Positions 29,194-41,763 are shown, counted from the stretch's first letter. The stretch is 64,000 nt of DNA from Chrysomallon squamiferum (GCA_012295275.1 CM022673.1:27163761-27227760); one strand, 5' to 3'. The notes: generated by a model from the sequence alone, not told the origin. A program made the numbers and translations.

Positions 29194-32100
29194 ATGTCTC
29201 GCAGGTCAGACGGGCAGCTTTTTGTTGGTCGGCTAAACAAATCAACACGAGTTCGTGATCTTGAGGAACTGTTTGAACCATATGGGCGTATGATAAGATG
29301 CGACATAAAATATGGTTTGTTGTTTAACGTTTTTAGCAATAGTTATAAAACAAAGGACGCTTCATTCCTCTTGAAAAAGAAAAAAGAAGCCATTTTGTTT
29401 TTCATTGATTGAAAACATTTTAATTTATTGTTTTATGTGATCATAAGTGGTAGGATTTCATTTTAAAGATATTTTATAGGTCATGTTGTAGAAAAGACGA
29501 GGAATCTTGTTCCAATTTCATTTAGCTTCATTTTTGACCATTTATGCTTACTCCTCATTAAGATTTTAGAGTCACCAGAATTTCCGAAATGGCGGAATGG
29601 GCGGAAACTGCCCAAAATTATAGTTTTGGTATATTTATAGACTAACAAAACATGACAAAATTAAATAAATCATTTGAAAGATATTTTAATTTTTTTTTAT
29701 TTTTTTTTTACTCGGGCTTCTTAAGGCATGAATCAAATTACTTTCGTGTTTATCAAACGTGATACAATTTTTTTTTTTTTTTTTAAATTATATTTCCCGT
29801 AGGCTACCGTGTTCTTCCTGTAAGTTTGAGCCAACAAAAACAAGAAAATTTGATTAAATTATTAAAAGCTAACCTCATATCATTACTGAGGAAACAAATC
29901 ATAGAGCTCAACTTTTGTTTAAAACTTTAAGCATCACAACAAGCATTTTGGTAATCACATGATCTGTTTCCATTAATCTTCAAAATTATAAATTACCTTA
30001 TTTAAACAACAAAATTTTGGAACAGTTAGTGGACATGTTTTATGTGCTCTCATCCAACTTTTATTCCATAAATGAGCAAACTGGGCAACGATAAAGTATA
30101 ACACTAGGAATCGGGATAACATTTACAAAGCCCAGTAATCTTTAAAAAAATAATAAAAAAATAGTTGGAAAAAGCTTAGGAGCAAGTGAATATGTTGAAT
30201 ATTAAGGAGGTAACAGCAGTGTCAAAAGTCAGTAATTGGTTCTTATTTTTGTCCACTTAAACACGATTTAAAACAGAAACATTTTTCTGAGCAAAACCAG
30301 GCATTAAAACCAAAAATTATGATATGAAAAAAGAAATTTGGTTGAACAACCCATTTGTAAACAAGCAGCCTGTATTATTTTAAAATCTTGAGACAAGACA
30401 GTTACAGATGAAAAATATCAATATAAAATATGAAACATCTTTTTACCATCATTCTTATGTAAAATATTCCATCCTCAAATATACGGGTGAAGTGGAACAG
30501 CCAATTATGTGCAAAATGGCCACTGCATAGTGATTATCTTTGCATACCTTACATATATGACAAATTTAGAAAACAAAATAAAAATGTCAGTTGTCAATAC
30601 ATTTACATAGTTGCATGGTTTACGGTGCATCAGTAGTGACAAGAAATAATTATTCTACAGTATTAATTGTATGTATTTTATAGGTGTTAACTGCTGGGTT
30701 AAATGTTAAATGGCAGTATTGGAAATATTTGTTACTTATTTGTTTTATTTTAACCTCACATATCGTTCTCTGCAATAAAAACCATTCACTGAAGCCCCTC
30801 AGGAGAATTTTACAAGTCATAGAAATATACCACCATCTATTTTATAATGCAGCTGTTCACATTTCTGAAAGTTCAACAAGCATTAACTGAATTCTATTTT
30901 TTATTTTATTTCTCCAAAACAATCAAAATCCACTAAACCCACCATTAAAAACAGCAGAGGAGGTAACTTAGGGTTGTTTTATTTATATATTATATATATT
31001 TTTAAATTTTTGATGTTTTTCAATAACAGCAGTCTGAGATCATGTAACAATGTTTACACTCAGAAGCAGAGGTTTACATTATTTACTAAGGATATAAAAA
31101 TAAATAAAAGGTTCACATACTTACTATGACATTTACAGTATTTTATTTTATTTTTCAGGAGCTGAAATGGGTAAGAAACGTGAAGACACATCGTCTGGTT
31201 TGGAATACAAAATTTTCATTTGTTACTAATTTTGGAATTACATTAATTGGGAATAGAATATTTTTAATTTTACAAACACATCTTAATAAGTGTAGCTAAA
31301 TATATAATTGTTCATTTTAAGAAACATTTGTTGAATTGTTTGTTCCCTAAAGGCACTTGTAAGTTGGATGAATTCATAAAACATGAGAAGTTAATGGGAT
31401 CTCCCATAAGTCATAACATATTTAGCTGAACTGCTTTTGCCTTGCATATAATAAGAGTAGGATACATTTTATAACTTTGAAAATCAAAAGTGTATTTTCT
31501 TAAATCATAAATAATAGCATTCTCTCAAAAAATGTAAATACAGAATGTTAAAAAATTTACAGTACAAAAAGAATGATTTATTATGTTGTCCTTGCTTAAT
31601 ATATTTTCAGCTTATGCTTTTATTGATTTTGAAGACAAAAGAGATGCTGAGGTAAGATGTTGTTATGTACCTTGCAGATAATGTTTCAGTATTTAAAAAA
31701 ACAAAAAAAACAGCTTTAATAAAATGAATTTCAGCAATTGAGTCATTTTTTTAAAAGTATGTTAATTATATGTAATTTGTATTTTTGTATGGAATTTACA
31801 AAAGTGAAAGCAAACGGTAACATGAAGGTTGATTTAGTATTTGACCAGTTTGACATTTAAGCACTAGTTAATTAATATTTAAAAAAAGTTTTTTGGTATT
31901 TTAAAACATGGTTGTCCATGTTGATTGACTTCAGAGTTTATTTACTTTATTTATTTATTTTTAATTTTAAGCATTATCTGATCAGTATAAATGTACACAA
32001 TTCTGGTACAATTATAGCAGATAGTGTACATTATATTAAAATTTTCCCACTTGGTCTTAATTTTTCTTGTTGAAAATTAATTCCTTAATAATCGGTAATG

Positions 32101-34590
32101 ATTTTCGGTATATTTTTTTTTCTGAAAGAAAACAAATAATAGTATTAAAAGATAAAAAAAAATTAAATATAAGGATAATGTTCATTACAATAAATGAATA
32201 TTTGTGGTTGTAAAGGTACAGTTCTTATAGGTTTTCATTTTGTTTTTCAGTAACAAATACAAGAAGAGTTTTTTGTTCTTTATTGTTCTAGTCCACTGGG
32301 ATCATTTACATGTATTTTGATTTAATAATTAGCTGCCATTGCCAGAAAAATCACTTCTCTGAGTTTCTCCGCCAAAGAAAGGCATGCCAATACCATAGAG
32401 CCACTGAGGTGCCATTGACAATGACCCTTAGCAGCCAGTCTACGTTTGCCTTAAGCCAGATCATTCCCATGTGTCATAGGCCTATAATCTCTGGTCGAAA
32501 ACCCTTACCAGTTTTGTGCATTACCTGTTCTTGATCATGTCTCCATCCAAACGTTTTGACCATGTTTGATCGTGCAGAACATGCCTACATGTTGCTTCTC
32601 CATCTTGCATCACCTTTCAAAACTATCCAGGTGGATCATAAACATCCATGGATTTGAGTATGTGTTTGAAAGAATTTTTTTTTTCTACATGTATTACACT
32701 TGATTTGTTTTACTTTGTTTTGGGTTTTTTTATTAACTTTTTAATTATATACTTTTTTATTATTAGTATTATTTTCTCTGTGTGTGTTGGGTTTTTCTCT
32801 TGTGTTTATATAGGTGCGTTGGTAAATTTTGATGGATGTAGGCAGTTTTGAAATGTTAAAGTAATATATGAAATCAATTATAAGCGTTAAAATGGATTCA
32901 CATTCAGTTAAGATAGTGTATAGTAAAAAATTTATTCACAATATAACAGGAATTAATATTGTTAACTACTGGTCATTATAGCATTTCAGTTAATGTTTCT
33001 TAAAGTTGGTTACTCCACAACAGGTTTTTTTTTTTTTTTTGGTTAAATGATTCCAATTATTAAGGCACAGTTTAGGAATATATAATCTAAGAAGTGTGAA
33101 TATGTGCATGTTAAATCAACCATTTTTGTATGTTAATTATAAACAATATTGTTATAATGATGTTTACACATTTAAACTGGACAGTAAGATGGATATGATA
33201 CCTGAAGCTTTTTTCTTCTTCTTCTTTTTCCTTAGACATATCTTTATGCAGAGCTTGAGTTTCAGAATAGTGTGAATGGAGTAAACTGTTTAATTAATCC
33301 TAAACAGAGGAGCAGTGGTTGTTATTTGTAAAGTGTCGTAACACTGGCATGTCATGCATTCTTTTTAAACTTTAGTATACATATTTGTTATGCTGCATTT
33401 GATATCTTTGTATTGATTGCTTAAATGAATTTTGACTGCTAATAAATGAGAATTTTCTTTTATTTTGTATTTGCAGGACTGCGTGAAGTACGAGAATGGA
33501 CGCCAAGTCAACGGGCAGGCAATTATTGTTGAGTGGGCTAAGGGGAATCCAAGGCAGCCCCTGGTGAGGGTAAATCATTAATTTATTATTGTTTTTATCA
33601 ACAGCTTAAGATTACAGTTTTTTTTATTTTTCCATTCTTACGGTTTCTTGTAAAGTAGCTTCATTAGTACAGTTTAAAAAAATAAATAAATAAAGCTTTA
33701 TCTATTAAAAATACCAGTATCGGTTTTGGTATTAAGATGTGTTTTATGCGATTTACTTCAGTCACAGATGAGGATTATGTTTAGTTGTTTTTGTTGCTTA
33801 GAATAACATTCTCTTTGAAGGGCTACGACGAGTGCTACAAATGTCACAGTGTTGGTCACTGGGCACGAGACTGTCCAGATGAGCGCTATGGAGGTTATGG
33901 TGGAAGAGGGGGTGGTGGAAGCTATGGAGGACGGTCAAACCGAAGGTACAGATCTCCTTCACCTCGCAGCAGACGAAGACGGTAACACTACTGTGTTTTA
34001 TTTTATCTTAAAAAACAAAAGTTTTAAGTTCTCATTTTCATTTGTTTAACTGTAAGAAGCAAAATTGGGCTGGAATGTATGGTGGGTCCTTAATCTAGGT
34101 GTGTGGTGAAGGTTTCCCTCCATGTTGAAGAAGTAGGTGAGATACACTTAGCTTGTGAGAGGGTTTTTTTTTTTTTTATGTTTAAAATATATAAAAATAT
34201 ATATGCACACAATGGTATATGTGAAATGTGAAAATAATGTTAAATTTTATTGACTTTCCCAGATCCCGATCAAGGTCCAGGGACAGGAGGCGAAGTCGCA
34301 GCCAGAGCAGTGACCGAAAGAGGCGCAGTCGAGACAGGGACAGCAGACGCAGAAGTAACAGAAGCAGAAGTGCCAGTGAGGACAGACACAGGAAATCAAA
34401 GAGCAGGTCTGCCAGCCCCAAAAGGAAATCCAAAAGCAGGTCAATTTCAAAATCAAAATCCCGCAGCCCATCGAGGAGCCCAGCACAGAATGGAGATGGC
34501 TATAATCAGAGGTCAAGGTCGCACTCGCGGAGCAGATCACCCAAACCACGGAGAAGCAGATCGTCAAGTCCTAAACCAGATCAGTTCTGA
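29194..34590 (+). CDS. SR splicing factor B (RRM + CCHC zinc knuckle + RS domain), paralogue of A
   Basis: Nuclear splicing factor with the same six-exon structure as SR factor A: 29194-29314, 31159-31170, 31611-31651, 33477-33569, 33821-33981, 34263-34590. The phases close into 251 residues. The RRM has LFVGRL and YAFIDFED; the knuckle is CYKCHSVGHWARDC. A Gly/Tyr-rich spacer (YGGYGGRGGGG) longer than in A follows, then an RS tail ending SSSPKPDQF. An in-frame ATG 18 codons upstream (29140) would add MKNRGGTDTTEET..., but MSRR is shared with A and is preferred. Intron positions, the GTTTGT first donor, the microexon, the double donor after exon 4 and the candidate poison exon are all shared with A. 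AATAAA signals at 34784 and 35021 fit the 3' end. Like A, it could bind RNA through the RRM and knuckle and partners through the RS tail. Confidence 0.93.
31159..31170 (+). CDS. 12-nt microexon of SR factor B
   Basis: Same 12 bases as in SR factor A, flanked by TTTTTCAG and GTAAGA. Needed to keep the RRM frame (KYG-AEM-AYAF). Confidence 0.9.
32292..32656 (+). other. Candidate poison exon in SR factor B intron 3
   Basis: A 365-base island between acceptor TTGTTCTAG and donor GTATGTG, similar to 19195-19552 of paralogue A along its length. Shared blocks include GGATCATTT, GACCCTTAGC, TTTGCCTT.AGCCAGA, CATAGGCC, GCAGAAC.TGCCTACATGTT, and CCAGGTGG near the end. Joined to exon 3 in phase 0 it reads open for about 80 codons and then hits TGA at 32532-32534, still inside the exon. 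A second strong acceptor upstream (TTTTTCAG at 32243-32250) would start the exon directly with TAA. Either choice truncates the RRM. Inferred, no transcript evidence. Confidence 0.6.
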
Positions 34591-35252
34591 AGATAATTGA
34601 CAGTGCTTGCTTGTTACAGCAGAGTTAAAGTCTGGATGTAATACACCATGCATATATAATTCAGTATTGTACAGTATGGTAAAATATCAAAAATGTAAAA
34701 TGTCATTCATGTTCAGGTTAATTAAAAAGATCTTTATTATCATACGCTATGAAAGTACATTTCATCAAATTATTTACTCATTCAATAAACTTGTTCACAT
34801 TTTTGTATTTTTAAATCAGTCTTTTAAAATTGTATGTATATTGTTTTTCTTCCTACTTTGTTATTTTTTTTCTTATTTTTTTTGAGGGAGGGGTTTCAAA
34901 GCACTTACTGTCAAGATGTATACATTAACATTCAAGTCAGTTTCACAGTGTTATTAATTTGTATTTAAGATCCATTGAAACTGATTATTATACAAACTAC
35001 ATAAATTTTCTTCTTGTTGAAATAAAAGACGTTTTAAATGATGAAACTTGTTTTGTTTTTGGTTGCCATTTACACTGTTAGTCCAGTTTAGTAGTAATCT
35101 TTATGGTGAAATTACAATATAACGGAGCTAGTCTAAATATCTTAATACAATATGTAAAAACTTGGATTTATTAAAGAGAAATATTTTAAGAGGTCTTTCT
35201 TGTAAAGTTTTATTTATTCCTGTAATAAGTCAACACCCGCACAAAAACTCAA

Positions 35253-35276
35253 TGACCTTGAGATGTATCAAGGTCA
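35253..35276. promoter_or_regulatory. Palindromic pair of extended nuclear-receptor half-sites
   Basis: TGACCTTGA, six bases, then TCAAGGTCA. Each arm is a perfect TCAAGGTCA monomer site of the kind bound by FTZ-F1/NR5A and ERR receptors. The arrangement is everted. Function is not shown; chance occurrence is possible in a large genome. Confidence 0.35.
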
Positions 35277-35943
35277 ATTGGTAGCAGCTGGTTTGTATTG
35301 GCTTAAAGACAAAAGATACATTTCAGTCAATAACGACAGAATTATTATGTTTGAAATGAAATTGTAAATGGCTACTATGGTGGTTAAATATTTAGTTCAT
35401 ACATCAGTTTTCTTCAACTATTTTCTTTTCTTGAATAAAAACGGGCAGTTTTATTTCTTCAGTAGCTTAAAATAAATTATCCCTAATGTGAATTGCAGTC
35501 ATCAGTGAACTTTAATCTTGCTCCTGACATTCTTATCAGCTCATAATTTTTTTTATCTTTCAGTTTCTCATAAAGCTATTTAACTGATTTTATTTACTTA
35601 GATAATATAAAAGATTTAATCATGCACATAATTTTCCAGCAAACTGTTAAAATATTTTGAAAGGAACACGACATTGTAAATCTATGAACTTGTGGGGTGG
35701 AACATAACAAATGAACAAATTTCGGCATATTTATATATATACATATTATTTTATTATTTTGTGTATGTGTGTTATTTGGAAGAGAAAAAATAAGGCTCTG
35801 ATCACTGTACATTACTTACAAATATCTGAAAAGTGATTTAAAAACTGAATTACTGCATCTTGGTTATTATAATTTCAGTATTGGAAAGTTCATGGGACTG
35901 AGGCAACGACCGAGTACATTAATAATGAATATTTAAAGTTAAA

Positions 35944-35974
<31 letters not shown>

Positions 35975-36617
35975 TTAATATCTACGTACAATGTTGATAA
36001 TCTGACTTAACTCCATAAAACGAATTCAGTTATCTGAAGCTGAGGGGCGTGACATTCAATTAAAAACAATATATCTTCAAATCTGCATTTATATAGCGAT
36101 GTATCAAATCTGTGACACGTGCTCTGTGTGCAACCGAGCACATTTTTAAATTAAACCTGACTGGTATTTTGGAACTGATTTTAGGATAACATTATCAGAA
36201 AGAAGTGTCGCAGATGTTTGCACAGTGGCTTGCCTAATTTCAGTGCAAGCCACAGGCACCATTTTCCGTGTGTGTTCAACATCCAGCAGTCTTAAAATGA
36301 TCACTTTTAACCTTTTGATTGAATTCGTGTTAGTTTGACATTACAGTATACTGATTTTGTGTTGAAATTATTATTAAATAAACTGTAACCTTTGGCGATA
36401 AAAAAGAAAAAGTCTAAAAGTATGCTGCATATTCTCAAGATTTATTTTATTTATTTGTTTGTATTGTTGCTGTTGTCCTGTGTTAATTAATAACGAAGAG
36501 GACAATTTAAAATATACCTGGACGACCTCCTTTTTTTCTTTCCTTTTTTTAAATTTATTATCCTTGTGTCACTATGTAAAGGGCAGACCGGTTTCCTGTC
36601 AGTTGTGAAGTGGTAAA

Positions 36618-36645
36618 ATGGCGGCATTGTTTAAACGCCATAGAG
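36618..36645 (+). other. Possible isolated first coding exon (weak)
   Basis: AAAATGGCGGCATTG has a good start context and is followed after nine codons (MAALFKRHR) by GAG|GTATTC, a possible splice donor. No matching downstream exon was recognised before the MITE, so this is only a candidate. Confidence 0.15.
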
Positions 36646-36714
36646 GTATTCATTTGTCTAGTAGCATCAAATGTACTATTTTAAAGGCCAATATTAGATT
36701 TTTTGTGAATTGTT

Positions 36715-36834
36715 TGCTCTTCTTTTCTTCTTTTTTTTTCAGTTTTTTTTTTTTTTTTTCACTGTTTTTTTTTTTATATATATATATATATATATTATTA
36801 TATATTTTTGATATTATTATTATTTTATTATTTA

Positions 36835-36865
<31 letters not shown>

Positions 36866-36905
36866 TTTATTTTTTTTTATTTTATTTTATTATTATTTTT
36901 TTTTT
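36715..36905. repeat. Poly-T / TTA / TA low-complexity tract
   Basis: T-rich DNA with TA and ATT repeats; the reading frame across it is repeat translation. Confidence 0.9.
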
Positions 36906-37009
36906 CTGCTGATAGGAATAGACTAGTGGTCTCGTTTTTTTTTTTTTTTTTGAAACCTGAACATCCCATTACATTAATTTTTTTGCTGAATACTGAAGAT
37001 AGAACTGAG

Positions 37010-37013
<4 letters not shown>

Positions 37014-37093
<80 letters not shown>

Positions 37094-37115
37094 TGTGTGT
37101 GTGTGTGTGTGTGTG
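37014..37115. repeat. Compound (GA)n(GT)n microsatellite
   Basis: About 39 GA units pass directly into about 12 GT units. Confidence 0.97.
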
Positions 37116-38199
37116 TTCATTTGGTATCTTGGCCCTCCTCCAAAACAATGCATATCTGACTGAACCCCTCTATAAAAAACAGTACCGACCCTTGGTATAA
37201 ATCAGGAGACGTCCATACAATAATAATAGTAATATAAACTTCACGTATGGTTTTACCTTAACTGAGTACATAATAGTTAGAGCATATGTACATGCCATAA
37301 ATTACATTCTGTTCATACTGTACTCTAGGAAGTTGAAAATGTATTAATCGTGGTGAAATTTATCGGATTACTGAACCTACAACAAAGTGCTGATTTTTGA
37401 ATAATCGGAAAAGACAGGCGCTGTTCTAGGAGTAAAGATACGGTGAGAATTCATGTGGTGGATGAATGTTTAAAAAATAGAATAAAGTTTAAAATAAATA
37501 AATAAATAAATAAATGAAGAATTTAAAAAATATATATATATAAAGGAGAAAAACATAACTAAGACCCTTTTCCCCTAATTTCTTTTGCCGATCTTCTGCA
37601 GAGAAAGCCATTTGATCTGCATGACCAGATCTGTATCAGTTTCGGGTTAAGTTACTTCTCTGACTACGAAAAGTACAACATTTCTTCTTCTTTTAATATA
37701 ATAGGGAGCTAGGCACTTATCGGGAATGGACTACAGCTTAGTACATTTTATCTGTGGGCGTGGTAATTTTAAGTTTGTCCAGTAATTTAACATTTTTAAT
37801 ATCATAGTATACCTTTGTGCGTATGAACACGTTATCTAATAAAAGTCTTTCTACTTCCAAGTTATTTTGTTTTGCATCACCGCTTATAATAGAATATGAC
37901 AATAAAATAATTCGGTAACAAAATCAAAAAATTAAGAATAAAAAGCCTTATATGAGAAATATTATGTGCCACACATCAAGTTTCAAATACGTTCACTGTT
38001 AGGTTTTCATCATTAGTGGCAGTAGTGGTGACAGTATGTTTTATTATTATTGCCGTTGCTGTTGTTGTTATTGTTAGCAGCAGTAGCAGAGGTACTAGTG
38101 GTAGTAGCTATTGCTGAGTTGCAGTTGTTAGAAGTAGTAGTTTGAGTAGCAGTGACAACAGTAGTAATAACAGTACTAGTTGCAGTAAAATTGATAATA

Positions 38200-38909
38200 C
38201 AGTATTCCCTCGCTATTCGCGGGGGTTACGTTCTTTACCCCCCCCCCCGCGAATAGCGAAAAACCGCGAATATTGGATGCAGTTTTAAAACGTCTATTAT
38301 GAGATTATATACGGTACTAAATGCTTCCCAAACACTTTCTAAAGACACTCTTACTCACTAATACAGTAATAATGTAGTAATATTGCATGCAGTTATGTAT
38401 TTTACTAATGTAGTAATGATAATGTAAACACATTTTAATTTTGTACTGAAACAATATTTTAATCAGAAAGAAACGTAAGTACATGAGGACAGTAACACCG
38501 CATAGCATAGTTACCCATACTGTATTACTGTACCGTAAAGTCATTTTCTATGCGTACAACATATGTATTAGAATTGACAGAAAGTGGAACAAATTTAAAG
38601 GCAAAACAGACAGATAAATACAGTACGCACAGTTCAGGTAATAATATGCAATTAAAAACATTATTAATACACGGTCACAAAAAATATGCACTGTATATAC
38701 AGTGTATGCATTTATAAAAAAAATACGTACTGTATTGCAATAATAATTGAAAAAATTTGATATTGTTTGTGCGGTTTACCGAGCATTTGTTTTTATGACG
38801 TTATGACGCTCGCCTGATATACCAGCATACGATGCGATAGGGTTAAGAGCCTAACCCGCGAATATGCGGGGCCGCGAATGGGGAACCGCGAATAGGTGAG
38901 GGTATACTG
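38200..38909. mobile_element. Tigger/pogo-like non-autonomous DNA transposon (MITE)
   Basis: About 710 bases bounded by TA on each side, as expected for a TA target duplication of the Tc1/mariner/pogo superfamily. Left end CAGTATTCCCTCGCTATTCG and, inverted, right end CAGTATACCCTCACCTATTC. Both ends carry nested CGCGAATA motifs that form sub-terminal palindromes. The interior is AT-rich and has no transposase frame, so the element depended on another copy for movement. The similarity to CAGT..CCCTC..CGCGG ends of Tigger/MER2 elements is from memory. Confidence 0.8.
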
Positions 38910-38911
38910 TA

Positions 38912-41626
38912 ATAAAAGTAATAAATTTATTCCGACGCCTGTCCCCCCCCCCTCTCAAATACATACACTGTACGTGTGTGTGTGTGTATGTACATATGCG
39001 TGTTTTGAAGCGTTTAAAGTCAATATCAGTTTATCGATTGACGGAACAGCCGGTTTCATTGTTAACAGATATAGATCATGTCAGATAAAGAAAACACCGC
39101 ATTTCATAAAACTATCCAGCGGTAAGATATTTATCATATTGCATTATTTATGCGAACATTTTAGTTAATTTATGCGGATGTAATACCGTATCTAAGCGCA
39201 AACATAAAGTATAAATAATATTGAAAGATCTATATGCTCAGACATACTCATACACACACACACACACACACATATAGACACACACACACATACATACATA
39301 CATACACACACACACCCAAAATACACGTCCTTCAGTTAATAACCATTTAATTGTTCTTATACACAGATGTAAAATGCATATTTTGGGGTATCATTTTAGG
39401 CCTAGTTTATATTACAGATGCGGCAGCGTCGCAGCACTTCGATAACAAGCGTCAACGCTTACGTTGACGTCCAGCGTTAACAAATATTCTACCGACACTA
39501 CCACTCCTACCTATACGATTTTTTTGCGATTAACTTTAACTACTTTAAAATGGCGCCATATGTATATAGTGTTGCATGACGTCATAACCACTATTTAGAG
39601 TAATGATGCAGGAAATTCAGAAATCTCCACTATGTATGCGTTTACGTGCGTCCATGATATGAATATTTATGGTTGCGAAGATCGATATACATGTATGTTC
39701 ACCTATCAGTTTGTGTTAATCATCTAGTTGGCTTCTCTTTTCTTTTCTTTTTTCAATCGCCTTGGTGCGACTTTATTTTGCATGTAATTTACACAGCCAG
39801 ATACTATCAGGGGTAGATGCCAAAATGCTGCATCTGAATTGACAATATTTCAGATCGTGTAATCTAGATTTGGTGTAAAGATTTCAAGGACGAATAAGAA
39901 CATGAGAACCCGCGTGTGGCCTAGTACATACTTCGGGTGCGGCAATCGTTGCGAAAAATATCTTTGTTACTGAGAGTTAACCTGTACTAACGCTCAGTAA
40001 CAAAGATATTCTACAATAATATTCATTACCGCTAAGGCTGCCCAAATGCTCGAGTTGAAAATATTTTAATTTTTAAGTCTTAATTACACCGAAGAACGGT
40101 AGCAGAAAACCGTAAACCGAATTTTTTCTTCTTTTTTTAATTTAATTTTTAATTTTAAATTTTAAATTTTTGTTTTTTTAATATTACGAATATATATATA
40201 TATACGTCGCCATCTGGGGTACATCTTCCTCATTCACCAAAGTACGCCCACACTAAAAACACTGAAGTACATGTCTGCACGATTCGGTTCCCAACACCTG
40301 TTACAAATACTGGTAGACTTCCATCTGTTCTTAGACGTCGATAGGTCTTATTTCGCATATTATTTGCAAATACAAAATCGTTACATTCGTGATACAGTTG
40401 CCATATTTAAATTCAATTCCGAAACATGGCCTCGATCAGTTTAAAGTACACACAACTAATGCCGAACTTATTGGGCATTATGGTTTGAAAACGAACGTCA
40501 TTCAAATTAAATGATATAAAATCGTTGTACTGTTAATAATGAGGCAGTAAAGAAATAACTCACGGACACTTTCGAAGTATCAGTCTGGTTAAAATGTCAT
40601 TTGCAACAGTTTTATTTGTTTTGTATTAGTGTTTTTTCTGGACTTTTTCTTTTAAAAAAACAACAAAAATCCAAAACCCAAATTAATGTTGGCCTACAAA
40701 GATTAGTTTCAAAGATTGCGATTTATGAAGTATTCATATATTAATGGAGTTACATTCAGACAGCGGCATGACAGCATGTGTGTGTGCATCCAATCAAAGA
40801 GTGATATTAAAATTAAGCTTTTTGAAATTTGAAATTCAAAATAAATAAAAAACAGTATTTCAAGTATTTTCGCACAAATTTCATTTGGAACATCTAACTT
40901 AATTGATGTGGATGATTTGAACAAAAAGTTTACGTATGTTTAAGATGTTTACTTTTCTCTCATTTCTCAGTACAAGGCCATATATTGGTTCATACCAGAC
41001 ATCACTGCATGCAGATGCAGTAGAACTGTAAGCTGCGTGCAGTTTCAATTTCTGAATTTCTATGGTATCTCTGCTTTCTCTATTGCATTTAGATGGAAGC
41101 ACAGACAGATCTATTATGAAGCTTTTAAAACTCTAGAGGGTTCCCAGCAGCAACTTAATCTACATTGCTTCAAAATTTTAATCCAGATCTGAGATTCTGA
41201 GGTTAATTTTTAATTTAAAATTTTTATAATTTATTGAACAAGCCCACCTGAAGAAGATACAAGTGGTTATTAAGACATGGTTCAATATAGTTCAAGCTTC
41301 AGAGCCCCACCATTTAAAACAGGACAGTTGTCCCCAGTATGAGTGATTACAGCCTACAGTGGTGTGTATAAGATTCCACTGTATTAGAAGTCCAAATTTT
41401 GTTCACCATGTTCATCATGTTGGATTAAACTTCCAGCAAGTCATGTGATCAAAGGTCATAGTGTTTGCTTCCTGTTTATAACTGTGTGTGCTAATGAAAG
41501 ATGCCATTTAAAATGAGCAAACTTGAAATGTGTCAGAATGAACAGATGTATTTTTGACAGAGAAAAACTAATTGATAGATTCTACTTCTATACAAAACTG
41601 TAGTTCTATTTTTACCTCATCAGACA
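38912..41626. other. Intergenic region left of KCTD gene
   Basis: No exon recognised. Includes a CA/CATA repeat (about 39252-39314), a pair of similar direct repeats starting GGCCTAGT at about 39399 and 39918, and an 18-bp inverted repeat at 39957-40010. Part of 39400-40010 is less AT-rich than its surroundings and may be an old transposon. The right end may be KCTD 3' UTR. Confidence 0.5.
39957..40010. repeat. Perfect 18-bp inverted repeat with 18-base loop
   Basis: AATATCTTTGTTACTGAG at 39957-39974 is exactly complementary to 39993-40010. No run of T follows that would suggest a Pol III product. Confidence 0.85.
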
Positions 41627-41756
41627 TTTATTTTTCATTACAGACATCATTATGAAAGTATTGAAAATAAGCTACAAACATGAATATTAGTATCCCATTG
41701 ATAAAACTTTCACAAGTTCACAATTAAAACCCTGACCAAAACATAAATAAATGTAC

Positions 41757-41763
41757 TCACTCA

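Larger units (their letters stand above)
34591..38197. other. SR-B 3' flank and intergenic region
   Basis: Begins with the SR-B 3' UTR (poly(A) signals at 34784 and 35021). Beyond that no gene was recognised. Contains a nuclear-receptor-like palindrome at 35253-35276, a TA run at about 35943-35970, T/TTA-rich sequence at 36715-36905 and the GA/GT microsatellite. Confidence 0.6.

Noticed and set aside
32310-32534. Independent small gene of 74 codons in SR-B
   Set aside because: The frame is not kept in the paralogue's matching island, which has an early stop, so an RNA-level role fits better.
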